Below are positions 1-6,150 of a stretch of 7,155 bases of DNA, piece by piece; within the stretch, counting starts at the first letter, position 1, and each line of letters starts with the position of its first letter. The translations under genes and the position numbers were made by a program. Origin of the DNA: Candidatus Moraniibacteriota bacterium (lineage in GTDB: Bacteria; Patescibacteriota; Minisyncoccia; Moranbacterales; GCA-2747515). The DNA is taken from assembly GCA_027039165.1 (NCBI GenBank), contig JALWEZ010000221.1, positions 1 through 7,155 of the forward strand. The letters are read 5' to 3'. The notes beneath the pieces were generated by a model. That model did no database searches. It was not told the DNA's origin and saw only the letters and a list, made by a program, of their open reading frames with translations.

Positions 1-82
1 CTTCTTTTAGAAGATTTTCGATTCTATTTAAATATAGCGCCTCATTTTCATTACTTCTTTTAGTATAAATATTTATACTCAT
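1..82 (-). CDS. Partial unrecognised gene, N-terminal 27 codons
   Basis: A leftward reading frame starts with ATG at 82-80 and runs open off the window edge, giving 27 codons (MSINIYTKRSNENEALYLNR, then IENLLKE). The start is well supported. An AAAGGA ribosome-binding site lies at 95-90, 7 bases upstream of the ATG, and a promoter with a consensus TTGACA -35 box lies further upstream (164-136). The visible residues are polar with an amphipathic look from about residue 12 on, with no signal peptide or membrane segment. I do not recognise the family from so short a piece. The gene is divergent from the TrpR-like gene and shares its promoter region. An 18-base perfect palindrome covers codons 2-7. 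The existence of the gene is fairly sure; its function is unknown. Confidence 0.6.
   Translation of the reverse strand, partial: MSINIYTKRSNENEALYLNRIENLLKE
62..79. repeat. 18-bp perfect palindrome in the first codons of the leftward gene
   Basis: AGTATAAAT followed directly by ATTTATACT is a perfect palindrome with no spacer. It occupies exactly codons 2-7 of the leftward partial gene, immediately after its start codon. It could be a protein-binding dyad, a weak start-proximal RNA hairpin, or an accident of AT-rich sequence. Confidence 0.6.
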
Positions 83-135
83 TTTCTAATCCTTTTTTTA
101 AAATACTTCAAAAATAATAAATTTTTTATATCTTA

Positions 136-164
136 TATATACCATATTAATCATAGAATGTCAA
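136..164 (-). promoter_or_regulatory. Sigma-70-type promoter for the leftward partial gene
   Basis: On the minus strand a consensus -35 box TTGACA (164-159) is followed by a 17-base spacer and TATATA (141-136). The spacer ends in TGG, which makes an extended -10 element. Predicted transcription starts near 129, giving a leader of roughly 47 bases that contains the AAAGGA ribosome-binding site. Its -35 box is only 2 bases from that of the rightward promoter. Confidence 0.6.
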
Positions 165-166
165 GA

Positions 167-195
167 TTGACTTTGAGTTATAGTTTTGTCATAAT
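167..195 (+). promoter_or_regulatory. Sigma-70-type promoter for the TrpR-like gene
   Basis: TTGACT (167-172), a 17-base spacer and CATAAT (190-195) each match the consensus at 5 of 6 positions. The spacer ends in TGT, giving an extended -10. The first transcribed base would normally fall about 7 bases after the -10 box, at or next to position 202, which is the A of the start codon. The promoter therefore predicts a leaderless mRNA. Confidence 0.6.
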
Positions 196-201
196 TAAGT
201 C

Positions 202-492
202 ATGATATGGGAAAATAAAGACAATCAAAAACTTATTGAGGCTGTGCTTTGCATAGAAAACAAGGAGGAAGCTAAGAGTTTTTTTCGTGATTTAATGACG
301 AACAAAGAAATAGATGAATTTGCCAAGAGATTTAAAACTGCTCAAATGCTTTCAAAAAAAATTCCTTATGCACAAATAGAAAAAGAGACAGGACTTAGCT
401 CAACAACTGTCGCAAGAGTTTCTAAATGGCTAAAAGCAGGTGGAGGAGGCTACAAAAACATAATAAACAAACTAAATTCAAAAGAAAAATAA
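202..492 (+). CDS. YerC/YecD-family TrpR-like DNA-binding protein
   Basis: This 96-residue protein resembles the YerC/YecD branch of the TrpR superfamily: small, all-helical, presumably dimeric DNA-binding proteins whose ligand and targets are mostly unknown. Residues about 9-50 form the helical dimerisation part, with the family-like stretches EEAKSFFRDLMT (22-33) and DEFAKRFKTAQML (38-50). Residues about 55-77 are the helix-turn-helix (PYAQIEKETGLSSTTVARVS, then KWL). A glycine run (80-83) followed by YKNIINKL matches the usual C-terminal end of the family. The length is normal. The start at 202 is the first ATG after the promoter. No Shine-Dalgarno sequence precedes it, which agrees with a predicted leaderless transcript. 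The gene is monocistronic, ending in a terminator that begins inside its stop codon. No trp genes are visible, so a tryptophan-repressor role should not be assumed. Confidence 0.9.
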   Translation: MIWENKDNQKLIEAVLCIENKEEAKSFFRDLMTNKEIDEFAKRFKTAQMLSKKIPYAQIEKETGLSSTTVARVSKWLKAGGGGYKNIINKLNSKEK

Positions 493-528
493 AAACACTC
501 TAAATAACATATTCAAAAGAGTGTTTTT
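491..528. terminator. Bidirectional hairpin terminator between convergent genes
   Basis: AAAAACACTCT (491-501) and AGAGTGTTTTT (518-528) form a perfect 11-bp stem with a 16-base loop. The stem ends in T on one strand and A on the other, so each strand reads a U-tract after the hairpin. It lies between the TrpR-like stop codon (490-492, overlapping the left arm) and the ldh stop codon (542-544), so it can serve both genes. Confidence 0.85.
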
Positions 529-541
529 ACTATTTTAATAA

Positions 542-1459
542 TTACCAAACTTTATCAAAAGTCTCTTTTAGAGTTTTTGCACTTTTTGCTAAAAGCTTCT
601 CTTCTTCTGGGCTAAGTTTGATGCAAAGTCTAGCTATAACACCTTTTCTACCTACAATAACTGGCATACTAAGACACACATCACTAACACCATAGTGGTT
701 TTTTATATAGTGAGAAACAGGCAAAACTGTTCGTTTATCAAATAAAATTGTATTTATGAGCTTTGCAGTTCCAGCGCCAATTGCATAGTAAGTAGATTGC
801 TTTCCTTCAATTATTGCATATGCTGCATTTCTTGCTTTGTTAAAAATTTCTTTTTTGTCCGTATCAGAAAACTTATTACAAGAATTAAGTGTCATATTAC
901 CGACTGAAGCAGTGCTCCATAGAGGTAACTCACTGTCACCATGTTCACCTACTATATATGCATGTACACTATTTGGATTTATTGATAAATGCTCGCCTAT
1001 TAAATGTCTAAATCTAGCGCTATCTAGCAGTGTACCAGTTCCAAGAATTTGCTGTTCTTTATCTGGATACAATTTTACGGCAATTTTAGTAAGAACATCT
1101 ACCGGATTTGTGACCATTACTACTACAATATCTTCATTTTGTTCAAAAATTTTTGGAAGTATATCTCTTATGATTTTTGAATTCTTTCCAACTAAATCAA
1201 GTCTAGTTTCTCCTTTTTTTTGAGATACCCCGCAAGTTATTACTACAACAGCACTATCTTTGCAATCTTCATAACCCCCAACTTTAACCTTAGTGCCTCC
1301 TACAAAAGGTGCGCTATGCTCAAGATCCATTACTTGAGCTTCCACTAGCTTCTCATTTATATCAATAAGTGCAATTTCCTCTACATCATTATTCAAAATT
1401 AAACTAAAAGCGATAGTAGATCCAACATTTCCAGCACCAATTATTGTAACTTTATTCAT
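542..1459 (-). CDS. ldh: L-lactate dehydrogenase
   Basis: A 305-residue cytoplasmic enzyme that should reduce pyruvate to L-lactate with NADH and so regenerate NAD+ in fermentation. The Rossmann motif GAGNVG is at 8-13, with the NAD-selecting aspartate at 33. In classical LDH numbering the key residues are present: Gln102 (Q80, in SQKKGETR), Arg109 (R86), Asn140 (N118, TNPVD), Asp168 (D146) and Arg171 (R149, in LLDSARF), and catalytic His195 (H173, GEHGDS). Gln at position 102, where malate dehydrogenase has Arg, argues for lactate. R151 and H166 match Arg173 and His188, the fructose-1,6-bisphosphate site of bacterial allosteric LDHs, so activation by that sugar is likely but inferred. The start at 1459 puts the Rossmann strand at residue 4, as usual. 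No Shine-Dalgarno precedes it. The gene is single, divergent from the efflux operon. Confidence 0.95.
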   Translation of the reverse strand: MNKVTIIGAGNVGSTIAFSLILNNDVEEIALIDINEKLVEAQVMDLEHSAPFVGGTKVKVGGYEDCKDSAVVVITCGVSQKKGETRLDLVGKNSKIIRDILPKIFEQNEDIVVVMVTNPVDVLTKIAVKLYPDKEQQILGTGTLLDSARFRHLIGEHLSINPNSVHAYIVGEHGDSELPLWSTASVGNMTLNSCNKFSDTDKKEIFNKARNAAYAIIEGKQSTYYAIGAGTAKLINTILFDKRTVLPVSHYIKNHYGVSDVCLSMPVIVGRKGVIARLCIKLSPEEEKLLAKSAKTLKETFDKVW

Positions 1460-1490
1460 TTTTTATTTTTAATGATTTTAATACACATAT

Positions 1491-1519
1491 ATTATACCAT
1501 GTTATAAGAAATTTGACTT
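1491..1519 (-). promoter_or_regulatory. Extended -10 promoter for ldh
   Basis: On the minus strand TATAAT (1496-1491) is a perfect -10 box preceded by TGG, an extended -10 element. The -35 position at a 17-base spacing (1519-1514, AAGTCA) is poor and overlaps the -35 box of the opposite efflux promoter. Transcription would start near 1484, with an A-rich leader of about 25 bases and no Shine-Dalgarno sequence. Confidence 0.6.
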
Positions 1520-1541
1520 TTTTTGGAAAATAATATATTAT
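1513..1541 (+). promoter_or_regulatory. Promoter for the adaptor/RND efflux operon
   Basis: TTGACT (1513-1518), a 17-base spacer and TATTAT (1536-1541) each match the sigma-70 consensus at 5 of 6 positions. Predicted transcription starts near 1548, inside the 1541-1569 dyad, leaving a leader of roughly 50 bases before the ATG at 1601. The surrounding sequence is so AT-rich that other -10 choices are possible. Confidence 0.5.
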
Positions 1542-1569
1542 ATATATACCTATGGTATAGGTGTGTATA
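1541..1569. promoter_or_regulatory. Operator-like inverted repeat at the efflux promoter
   Basis: Two 13-base arms (1541-1553 and 1557-1569) flank GGT (1554-1556). They are complementary at 11 of 13 positions, with a perfect inner core ACCTAT-GGT-ATAGGT. A second, overlapping perfect dyad, TATACC-TAT-GGTATA, lies at 1545-1559. The repeat starts at the last base of the predicted -10 box and covers the predicted transcription start, the usual place for a repressor operator. The regulator is not in the window. Both mismatches would be G-U pairs in RNA, but the first bases of the repeat should not be transcribed, so a DNA site is preferred. Confidence 0.5.
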
Positions 1570-1600
1570 TTTTGTAATTAAATAATTAATTTTTTATTTT

Positions 1601-2794
1601 ATGAGTAAGAAAAAGATTGTAGTAGGAGTTCTGATATTTTTTGTTGTAATAGGTTATTTTGTTCACACAAATAAAACTAATGCAAATAACAAAAAAAATA
1701 ATCAAACGGGAGAAAAAATAAAATCTGTGAATACTATTAAATTAAAAGAGCTAAATTCAGGGAAAAATTATATAGTAAGACAAGGAGTTATAAAGGGAGA
1801 AAAAGAAATTTATCTATCCCCAAAAGCAGAAGGACGTGTAACAAAATTATACAAAGATATAGGTCAAAGAGTTTTAAGAGGACAAATGCTTGCAAAAATA
1901 GATGGAGTAGAGTATTGGAGTCAAGCTAATGTTGCAAAAACTGGTTATAATTTTGCCAAAAAAAGTGTAGAAAAAACCAAAGATTTTTTTGCAAGTCAAA
2001 TAAAACAAGCAAAAAAAGGACGCGAACTAGCAAAAGAAGCTTATGAAGCTGCTAGAAAAAGTGGCGATGAAGATCAAATTGGAAAAATGAAAGCTAATTA
2101 TGAAATGGCAAAAAAAGCTGTAAAAACTGCAGAAAGTGGTTATGAATTACAAGTAAGAATGGCAAAAGGAAATCGAGATGTTGCTCTTAGTCAATTAAAT
2201 GCAGCTAGTAGTGTTGCAAATAATACTAATTTAAAAGCTCCATTTAGTGGGGTTGTGTCTCAAGTTATGGTAGAGGTTGGGGATTTAGTTTCTCCAAAAA
2301 GACCTATGTTTTTACTTGTGGATGACAGTGCAAAGGAAATAAGAGTTTCTGTTGAAAATAAATTTTTAAAAGACGTGAAAGTTGGAGATAGTGTAAAAAT
2401 GGAAACTCTAAAAGGTAATGAGATAGAAGGGAAAGTGAAGGCGTTAAGTCCGATGATTGATACTCACAGTAGAAAAGGCATTATAAAAGTTACATTATCT
2501 AATGATATAAAAGATGTAAATATTGGTGAATATGTAAAAGTTTATTTACCACAAAATTCAGAAAAAACTGAAGAAAAAGAAGTATTGATTCCACAAAATG
2601 CTGTGGTCAGATTGTATCATGATAATTTTGTATTCATCTTAAACGGAGGAAGAGTAAACAAAGTTCACGTTGTATTGGGTGATGTTGTAGGTGAAAGTGT
2701 AGTTGTAACAGACGGATTAAAAGGTGATGAAATAATCATTGTAAATGGTCAGCAATATTTAAATGACGGTGATAGAGTAAAAGTAAATAAATAA
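1601..2794 (+). CDS. Efflux RND periplasmic adaptor (membrane fusion protein, HlyD/AcrA type)
   Basis: A 397-residue adaptor expected to sit outside the cytoplasmic membrane and couple the downstream pump to an exit route. Residues 5-21 are a single hydrophobic anchor or uncleaved signal. There is no cysteine anywhere, hence no lipobox. Domains in order: first half of the lipoyl-like domain (about 73-102, SPKAEGRVTKLYKDIGQRVL and on), an alpha-helical hairpin rich in Lys, Ala and Glu (about 107-200), the second lipoyl half (about 209-240, LKAPFSGVVSQVMVEVGDLV), a beta-barrel (about 246-318), and a membrane-proximal domain (about 326-397). The length is typical. The start at 1601 gives a classic Lys-rich N-terminus before the hydrophobic segment; no Shine-Dalgarno is visible. 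It is the first gene of the operon, 7 bases ahead of the pump. The substrate cannot be read from the sequence. Confidence 0.9.
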   Translation: MSKKKIVVGVLIFFVVIGYFVHTNKTNANNKKNNQTGEKIKSVNTIKLKELNSGKNYIVRQGVIKGEKEIYLSPKAEGRVTKLYKDIGQRVLRGQMLAKIDGVEYWSQANVAKTGYNFAKKSVEKTKDFFASQIKQAKKGRELAKEAYEAARKSGDEDQIGKMKANYEMAKKAVKTAESGYELQVRMAKGNRDVALSQLNAASSVANNTNLKAPFSGVVSQVMVEVGDLVSPKRPMFLLVDDSAKEIRVSVENKFLKDVKVGDSVKMETLKGNEIEGKVKALSPMIDTHSRKGIIKVTLSNDIKDVNIGEYVKVYLPQNSEKTEEKEVLIPQNAVVRLYHDNFVFILNGGRVNKVHVVLGDVVGESVVVTDGLKGDEIIIVNGQQYLNDGDRVKVNK

Positions 2795-2801
2795 TTTTTA
2801 T

Positions 2802-5800
2802 ATGAATAACAAAAAAGAAAAACAATTTGGCTTTTTTGGTAGCGTGGCAACCTTCCTTATAAAGCGCAAAGAATTAGGATTTTTGATGTTTATCGGCATA
2901 TTTATATTTGGATTCCTCTCATTTATGATAATGCCAAAACAATACAATCCAGAAATTTCAGCACCAGCATTTCAAATAATCACAGAATTTCCAGGTGCAA
3001 GCAGTGAGGAAGTTTATAATCTTGTTACAAAAAAAATGGAAGATCGTGTAAAAGAAATTCCAACAGTAGACAAAGTGATGTCTCAATCTTATGACGGTGG
3101 TGCGAGTGTGGTTGTGGTTCAGTTTTATATTGGTCAAGATTTAGAAAAAGCAAAAATTACTTTGAATCAAAAGCTAAAAAGTAATATGGATGATAAGCCA
3201 ATGGGTGCTAAAGATCCAAAAATTATAGCTATTGATCCTGATAATGTACCTATTTTTGCGCTTAGTTTAACTAGTGATAAATTGTCTGGAGCAACTCTTA
3301 GAGAAGTAGCACATGATATTTCTGATGAGTTAAAACAAGTAAAAGGAACTTCTGTAATATCTGTACTCGGGGGAACAAAAAAAGAACTTCAAGTAAAAAT
3401 AGATCCAGAAAAATTATCTCAAAACAATTTAACTCTTCAGAGAGTGATTGATACAATTCGTGGTAATAACATGTATATTCCAGCTGGAACTGTAGATTCA
3501 AAAGACACTAATTATAAAGTTAGTGTAATTGGGCTTGTTGAAAACAAAAAAGATTTAGAAAACATTGTACTAAATCAAGAAGGAGATAGTGTTATTTATT
3601 TATCTGATATAGCTAGTATTTCTTATTCAGATAAAGAAGTAAAAAGTTTTACTAGATTTTTTTCAAAAGACGAAGATGATAAGGATGCGGTTTATATAGC
3701 TATTTCAAAACTCAAAGGAACCAATGCAACAAATATTACTAATTCGCTTCTTGGTAAAATAGATGAACTTAAAAAAATAAACGTAATACCAGCTGAAGTA
3801 AAAACTACTGTAGTAAGAGATGAAGGAAAAGTTGCTTCTGAAGCAACTATGACGCTTACTACTAACTTAATTCAAGCCATTGTAATAGTTGCTGTTATAT
3901 TGCTATTATTCTTGGGATGGCAAAGCGCTGTTATAGTTTTGATTTCTATACCTCTTACACTTTCAGTTGTTTTTGGAGTTGGAAATCTAAGTGGACAAAC
4001 AATTAACAGAATTACGTTGTTTGCTCTTATACTTTCTCTTGGAATTTTGGTTGATGCTGCAATAGTGGTTGTAGAAAATATTTTTAGATTATTCAAAGAA
4101 AATCCGATTGAGAGTAAATTTAAATTAATAGGTCAAGCCGTTGATGAAGTAGGACCTGGATTATTACTTAGTACAACTACAGTTATACTTGCATTTGTGC
4201 CGATGGCTTTTGTTACTGGTATGATGGGGCCTTACATGGGACCAATTCCGTTTTTTGTGCCATTAGCTTTAATTTCTTCACTACTGATAGCTTTAATTCT
4301 TATTCCGTATCTATTAAATGCAATCTCTAAGGTAAATCGTAAAGCTAATACAAAAACTCAAAAGCAAAATGTGTTTTTGAAATTTGTAGGAAAAATTCAA
4401 AAAGTTTATGCTAAATTTTTATCTAATCTACTTCAGAATAAAACAAAAAGAAGGATAACGGTATTAATAGTGTTTGTAGCACTTTTGATCTCTGTATCTT
4501 TTCCAGCTGTAAAAATTGTAAAGTTTAGGATGCTTCCAAAGGCTGACAAAGAACAATTTTATATTTATGTAGATATGCCACAAAACACTTCTATAGAAAA
4601 AACGGATAAAGTAACTAGAGATATAGAAAAATTCGTGTTCAAAAATACACAAAACCAGAGTTTAAATATTCAGAGTTATGTTGGTACTCCTCAAATTGTA
4701 GATTTTAATGGTTTATTTAAAGGTTCTGATGCTAGAAGAAATCAAAACCAAGCAACCCTTAAAGTAAATTTAACTCATCACAAAAAAAGAGATGTTAAAT
4801 CTGAAGAGATAGTTCTAAATTTAAGACCTAAACTTAATAAATTTTTGGAAAAATATCCAGATGTAAAAGTTAAATTAGTAGAAGATCCACCAGGACCACC
4901 TGTACTGTCTACTTACTTGTTAAAAATAAGGAGTAATGATTCAAGCGTTGCTCAAAATACGATGCTTGATTTAGAAAAATTTGCAGAAGAAACTAAGGGT
5001 GTCGTTGATGTAGATACAACAAAAAATGAAACTTCTCTAGAGTACACTTTAAAGGTAAATAAAGAAGAAACTTCTAGAGCTGGTCTCAGCGTATATGATG
5101 TTGCTATGACTCTTAGGAGGATGTTGAGTGGAGAAAAAATTGCAATGTATCATCAAACTTCTAATAATATAGAAAAATTAGAACAAGAATACATAGTTGT
5201 AAAACTTGATAAAAAAGATAGAAATGATTATGCAGATTTAAGTAATATTTATCTTACTAATTTTTATGGGCAGAGCATACCTCTTATGAGTGTAGTAGAA
5301 AGAGTTAGTAACGAAGGAAACGAACCAATAATTTACTCTGATAATAGAGTTCGCACTCAATATGTTTATGGTGAGATGAGTAAAAGAAGTGTAATTTATG
5401 CAATGATTGATACACTTAATTATTTAGTTAAGGATTATAAACCATTTGGGGATGATACTTCTGTAAAACACTGGAATTTATTTGGTGTAACTTATGAAAA
5501 TCTAAAAACTCACAAAACTCTAGAAGTACTCCTTGATGGTGAATGGAAACTTACTTTGGAAGTGTTTAGAGATCTTGGAACTGCTATGGGTGTTGCTCTT
5601 ATAATGATTTACTTCGTACTTGTTGCAAGATTTGGTTCACTTGTTATTCCTCTTATAATAATGGGTACTATTCCATTATCCTTTATAGGTGTTATGCCTG
5701 GATTTGCGACACTTGGACACATTACAGGATTGTTTTTTAATGCAACTAGTATGATTGGTGTTATTGCACTGTCTGGAATTGTGGTAAACAATGCTATTAT

Positions 5801-6068
5801 GTACCTAGAATATCTAAACAGATTAAAAGAAAGAGGTTACAAAATAGATTTAGCTGTTATAGAAGCTGGTAAAACTAGATTACTACCAATTCTTCTTACA
5901 ACTCTTACAACTATATTTGGATCTCTGACTATTATCTCTGATCCAGTTTGGGCTGGACTTGCTTGGGCTATTATATTTGGTTTGTCTGTTTCGGCAGTAC
6001 TTACTCTTATAATTTTTCCTATTATGTACCACAAGTTTCAAAAAACAAACTGGGAGAAAAAAGACTAA
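2802..6068 (+). CDS. RND-family efflux transporter permease (AcrB/HAE1-like)
   Basis: This 1088-residue inner-membrane antiporter matches the usual RND size. Its layout is the standard duplication: TM1 at about 25-44, a large external domain (about 45-350), TM2-TM6 (about 354-504), TM7 (about 550-572), a second external domain (about 573-925), and TM8-TM12 (about 928-1076). TM4 carries GILVDAAIVVVEN (414-426), with D418 matching AcrB Asp407 and alanine replacing Asp408. TM10 carries SGIVVNNAIMYLEY, with N996 where AcrB has Lys940. Such variants occur in other RND pumps, so proton coupling is still expected. EDPPGPPV (694-701) is a notable proline-rich stretch in the second external domain. 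It follows the adaptor by 7 bases without a Shine-Dalgarno, suggesting translational coupling. No outer-membrane channel gene is nearby. The substrate is unknown; drug-type is likelier than metal-type but not proven. Confidence 0.93.
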   Translation: MNNKKEKQFGFFGSVATFLIKRKELGFLMFIGIFIFGFLSFMIMPKQYNPEISAPAFQIITEFPGASSEEVYNLVTKKMEDRVKEIPTVDKVMSQSYDGGASVVVVQFYIGQDLEKAKITLNQKLKSNMDDKPMGAKDPKIIAIDPDNVPIFALSLTSDKLSGATLREVAHDISDELKQVKGTSVISVLGGTKKELQVKIDPEKLSQNNLTLQRVIDTIRGNNMYIPAGTVDSKDTNYKVSVIGLVENKKDLENIVLNQEGDSVIYLSDIASISYSDKEVKSFTRFFSKDEDDKDAVYIAISKLKGTNATNITNSLLGKIDELKKINVIPAEVKTTVVRDEGKVASEATMTLTTNLIQAIVIVAVILLLFLGWQSAVIVLISIPLTLSVVFGVGNLSGQTINRITLFALILSLGILVDAAIVVVENIFRLFKENPIESKFKLIGQAVDEVGPGLLLSTTTVILAFVPMAFVTGMMGPYMGPIPFFVPLALISSLLIALILIPYLLNAISKVNRKANTKTQKQNVFLKFVGKIQKVYAKFLSNLLQNKTKRRITVLIVFVALLISVSFPAVKIVKFRMLPKADKEQFYIYVDMPQNTSIEKTDKVTRDIEKFVFKNTQNQSLNIQSYVGTPQIVDFNGLFKGSDARRNQNQATLKVNLTHHKKRDVKSEEIVLNLRPKLNKFLEKYPDVKVKLVEDPPGPPVLSTYLLKIRSNDSSVAQNTMLDLEKFAEETKGVVDVDTTKNETSLEYTLKVNKEETSRAGLSVYDVAMTLRRMLSGEKIAMYHQTSNNIEKLEQEYIVVKLDKKDRNDYADLSNIYLTNFYGQSIPLMSVVERVSNEGNEPIIYSDNRVRTQYVYGEMSKRSVIYAMIDTLNYLVKDYKPFGDDTSVKHWNLFGVTYENLKTHKTLEVLLDGEWKLTLEVFRDLGTAMGVALIMIYFVLVARFGSLVIPLIIMGTIPLSFIGVMPGFATLGHITGLFFNATSMIGVIALSGIVVNNAIMYLEYLNRLKERGYKIDLAVIEAGKTRLLPILLTTLTTIFGSLTIISDPVWAGLAWAIIFGLSVSAVLTLIIFPIMYHKFQKTNWEKKD

Positions 6069-6073
6069 ATCAA

Positions 6074-6110
6074 AAAACACCTTTTCAATCGAGAAGGTGT
6101 TTTATTTTTT
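6074..6110 (+). terminator. Intrinsic terminator of the efflux operon
   Basis: AAAACACCTT (6074-6083) pairs with AAGGTGTTTT (6094-6103). Three further pairs including one G-U (6084-6086 with 6091-6093) leave a four-base AATC loop. The run TTTATTTTTT (6101-6110) forms the U-tract. It begins 5 bases after the pump stop codon and is a strong terminator for rightward transcription. Confidence 0.9.
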
Positions 6111-6120
6111 ATAAATTTAA

Positions 6121-6146
6121 AAGACTTCTATAGCTATAGAAGTCTT
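6121..6146. terminator. Perfect 26-bp palindrome, second terminator between convergent genes
   Basis: AAGACTTCTATAG (6121-6133) is followed directly by its exact reverse complement (6134-6146). It is followed by ATTTTTA on the + strand and by a TTTTAAATTT-like run on the - strand, so it can terminate transcription from both sides. It lies 4 bases beyond the stop codon of the leftward methyltransferase-like gene and backs up the efflux-operon terminator. Confidence 0.8.
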
Positions 6147-6150
6147 ATTT

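Noticed and set aside
837..1223. Rightward 128-codon open frame inside ldh
   Set aside because: It lies antisense within a fully motif-supported lactate dehydrogenase and has no recognisable domain, promoter or ribosome-binding site.
1541..1600. Riboswitch or attenuator in the efflux leader
   Set aside because: The leader after the dyad is about 30 bases of plain AT-rich sequence with no second structure or U-tract, and the dyad overlaps the start site, which favours a DNA operator.
3298..6133. Several short open frames (60-75 codons) antisense to or overlapping the RND pump gene
   Set aside because: All fall within, or overlap the end of, the well-supported pump frame. They show low-complexity composition typical of antisense membrane-protein codons and lack start signals.
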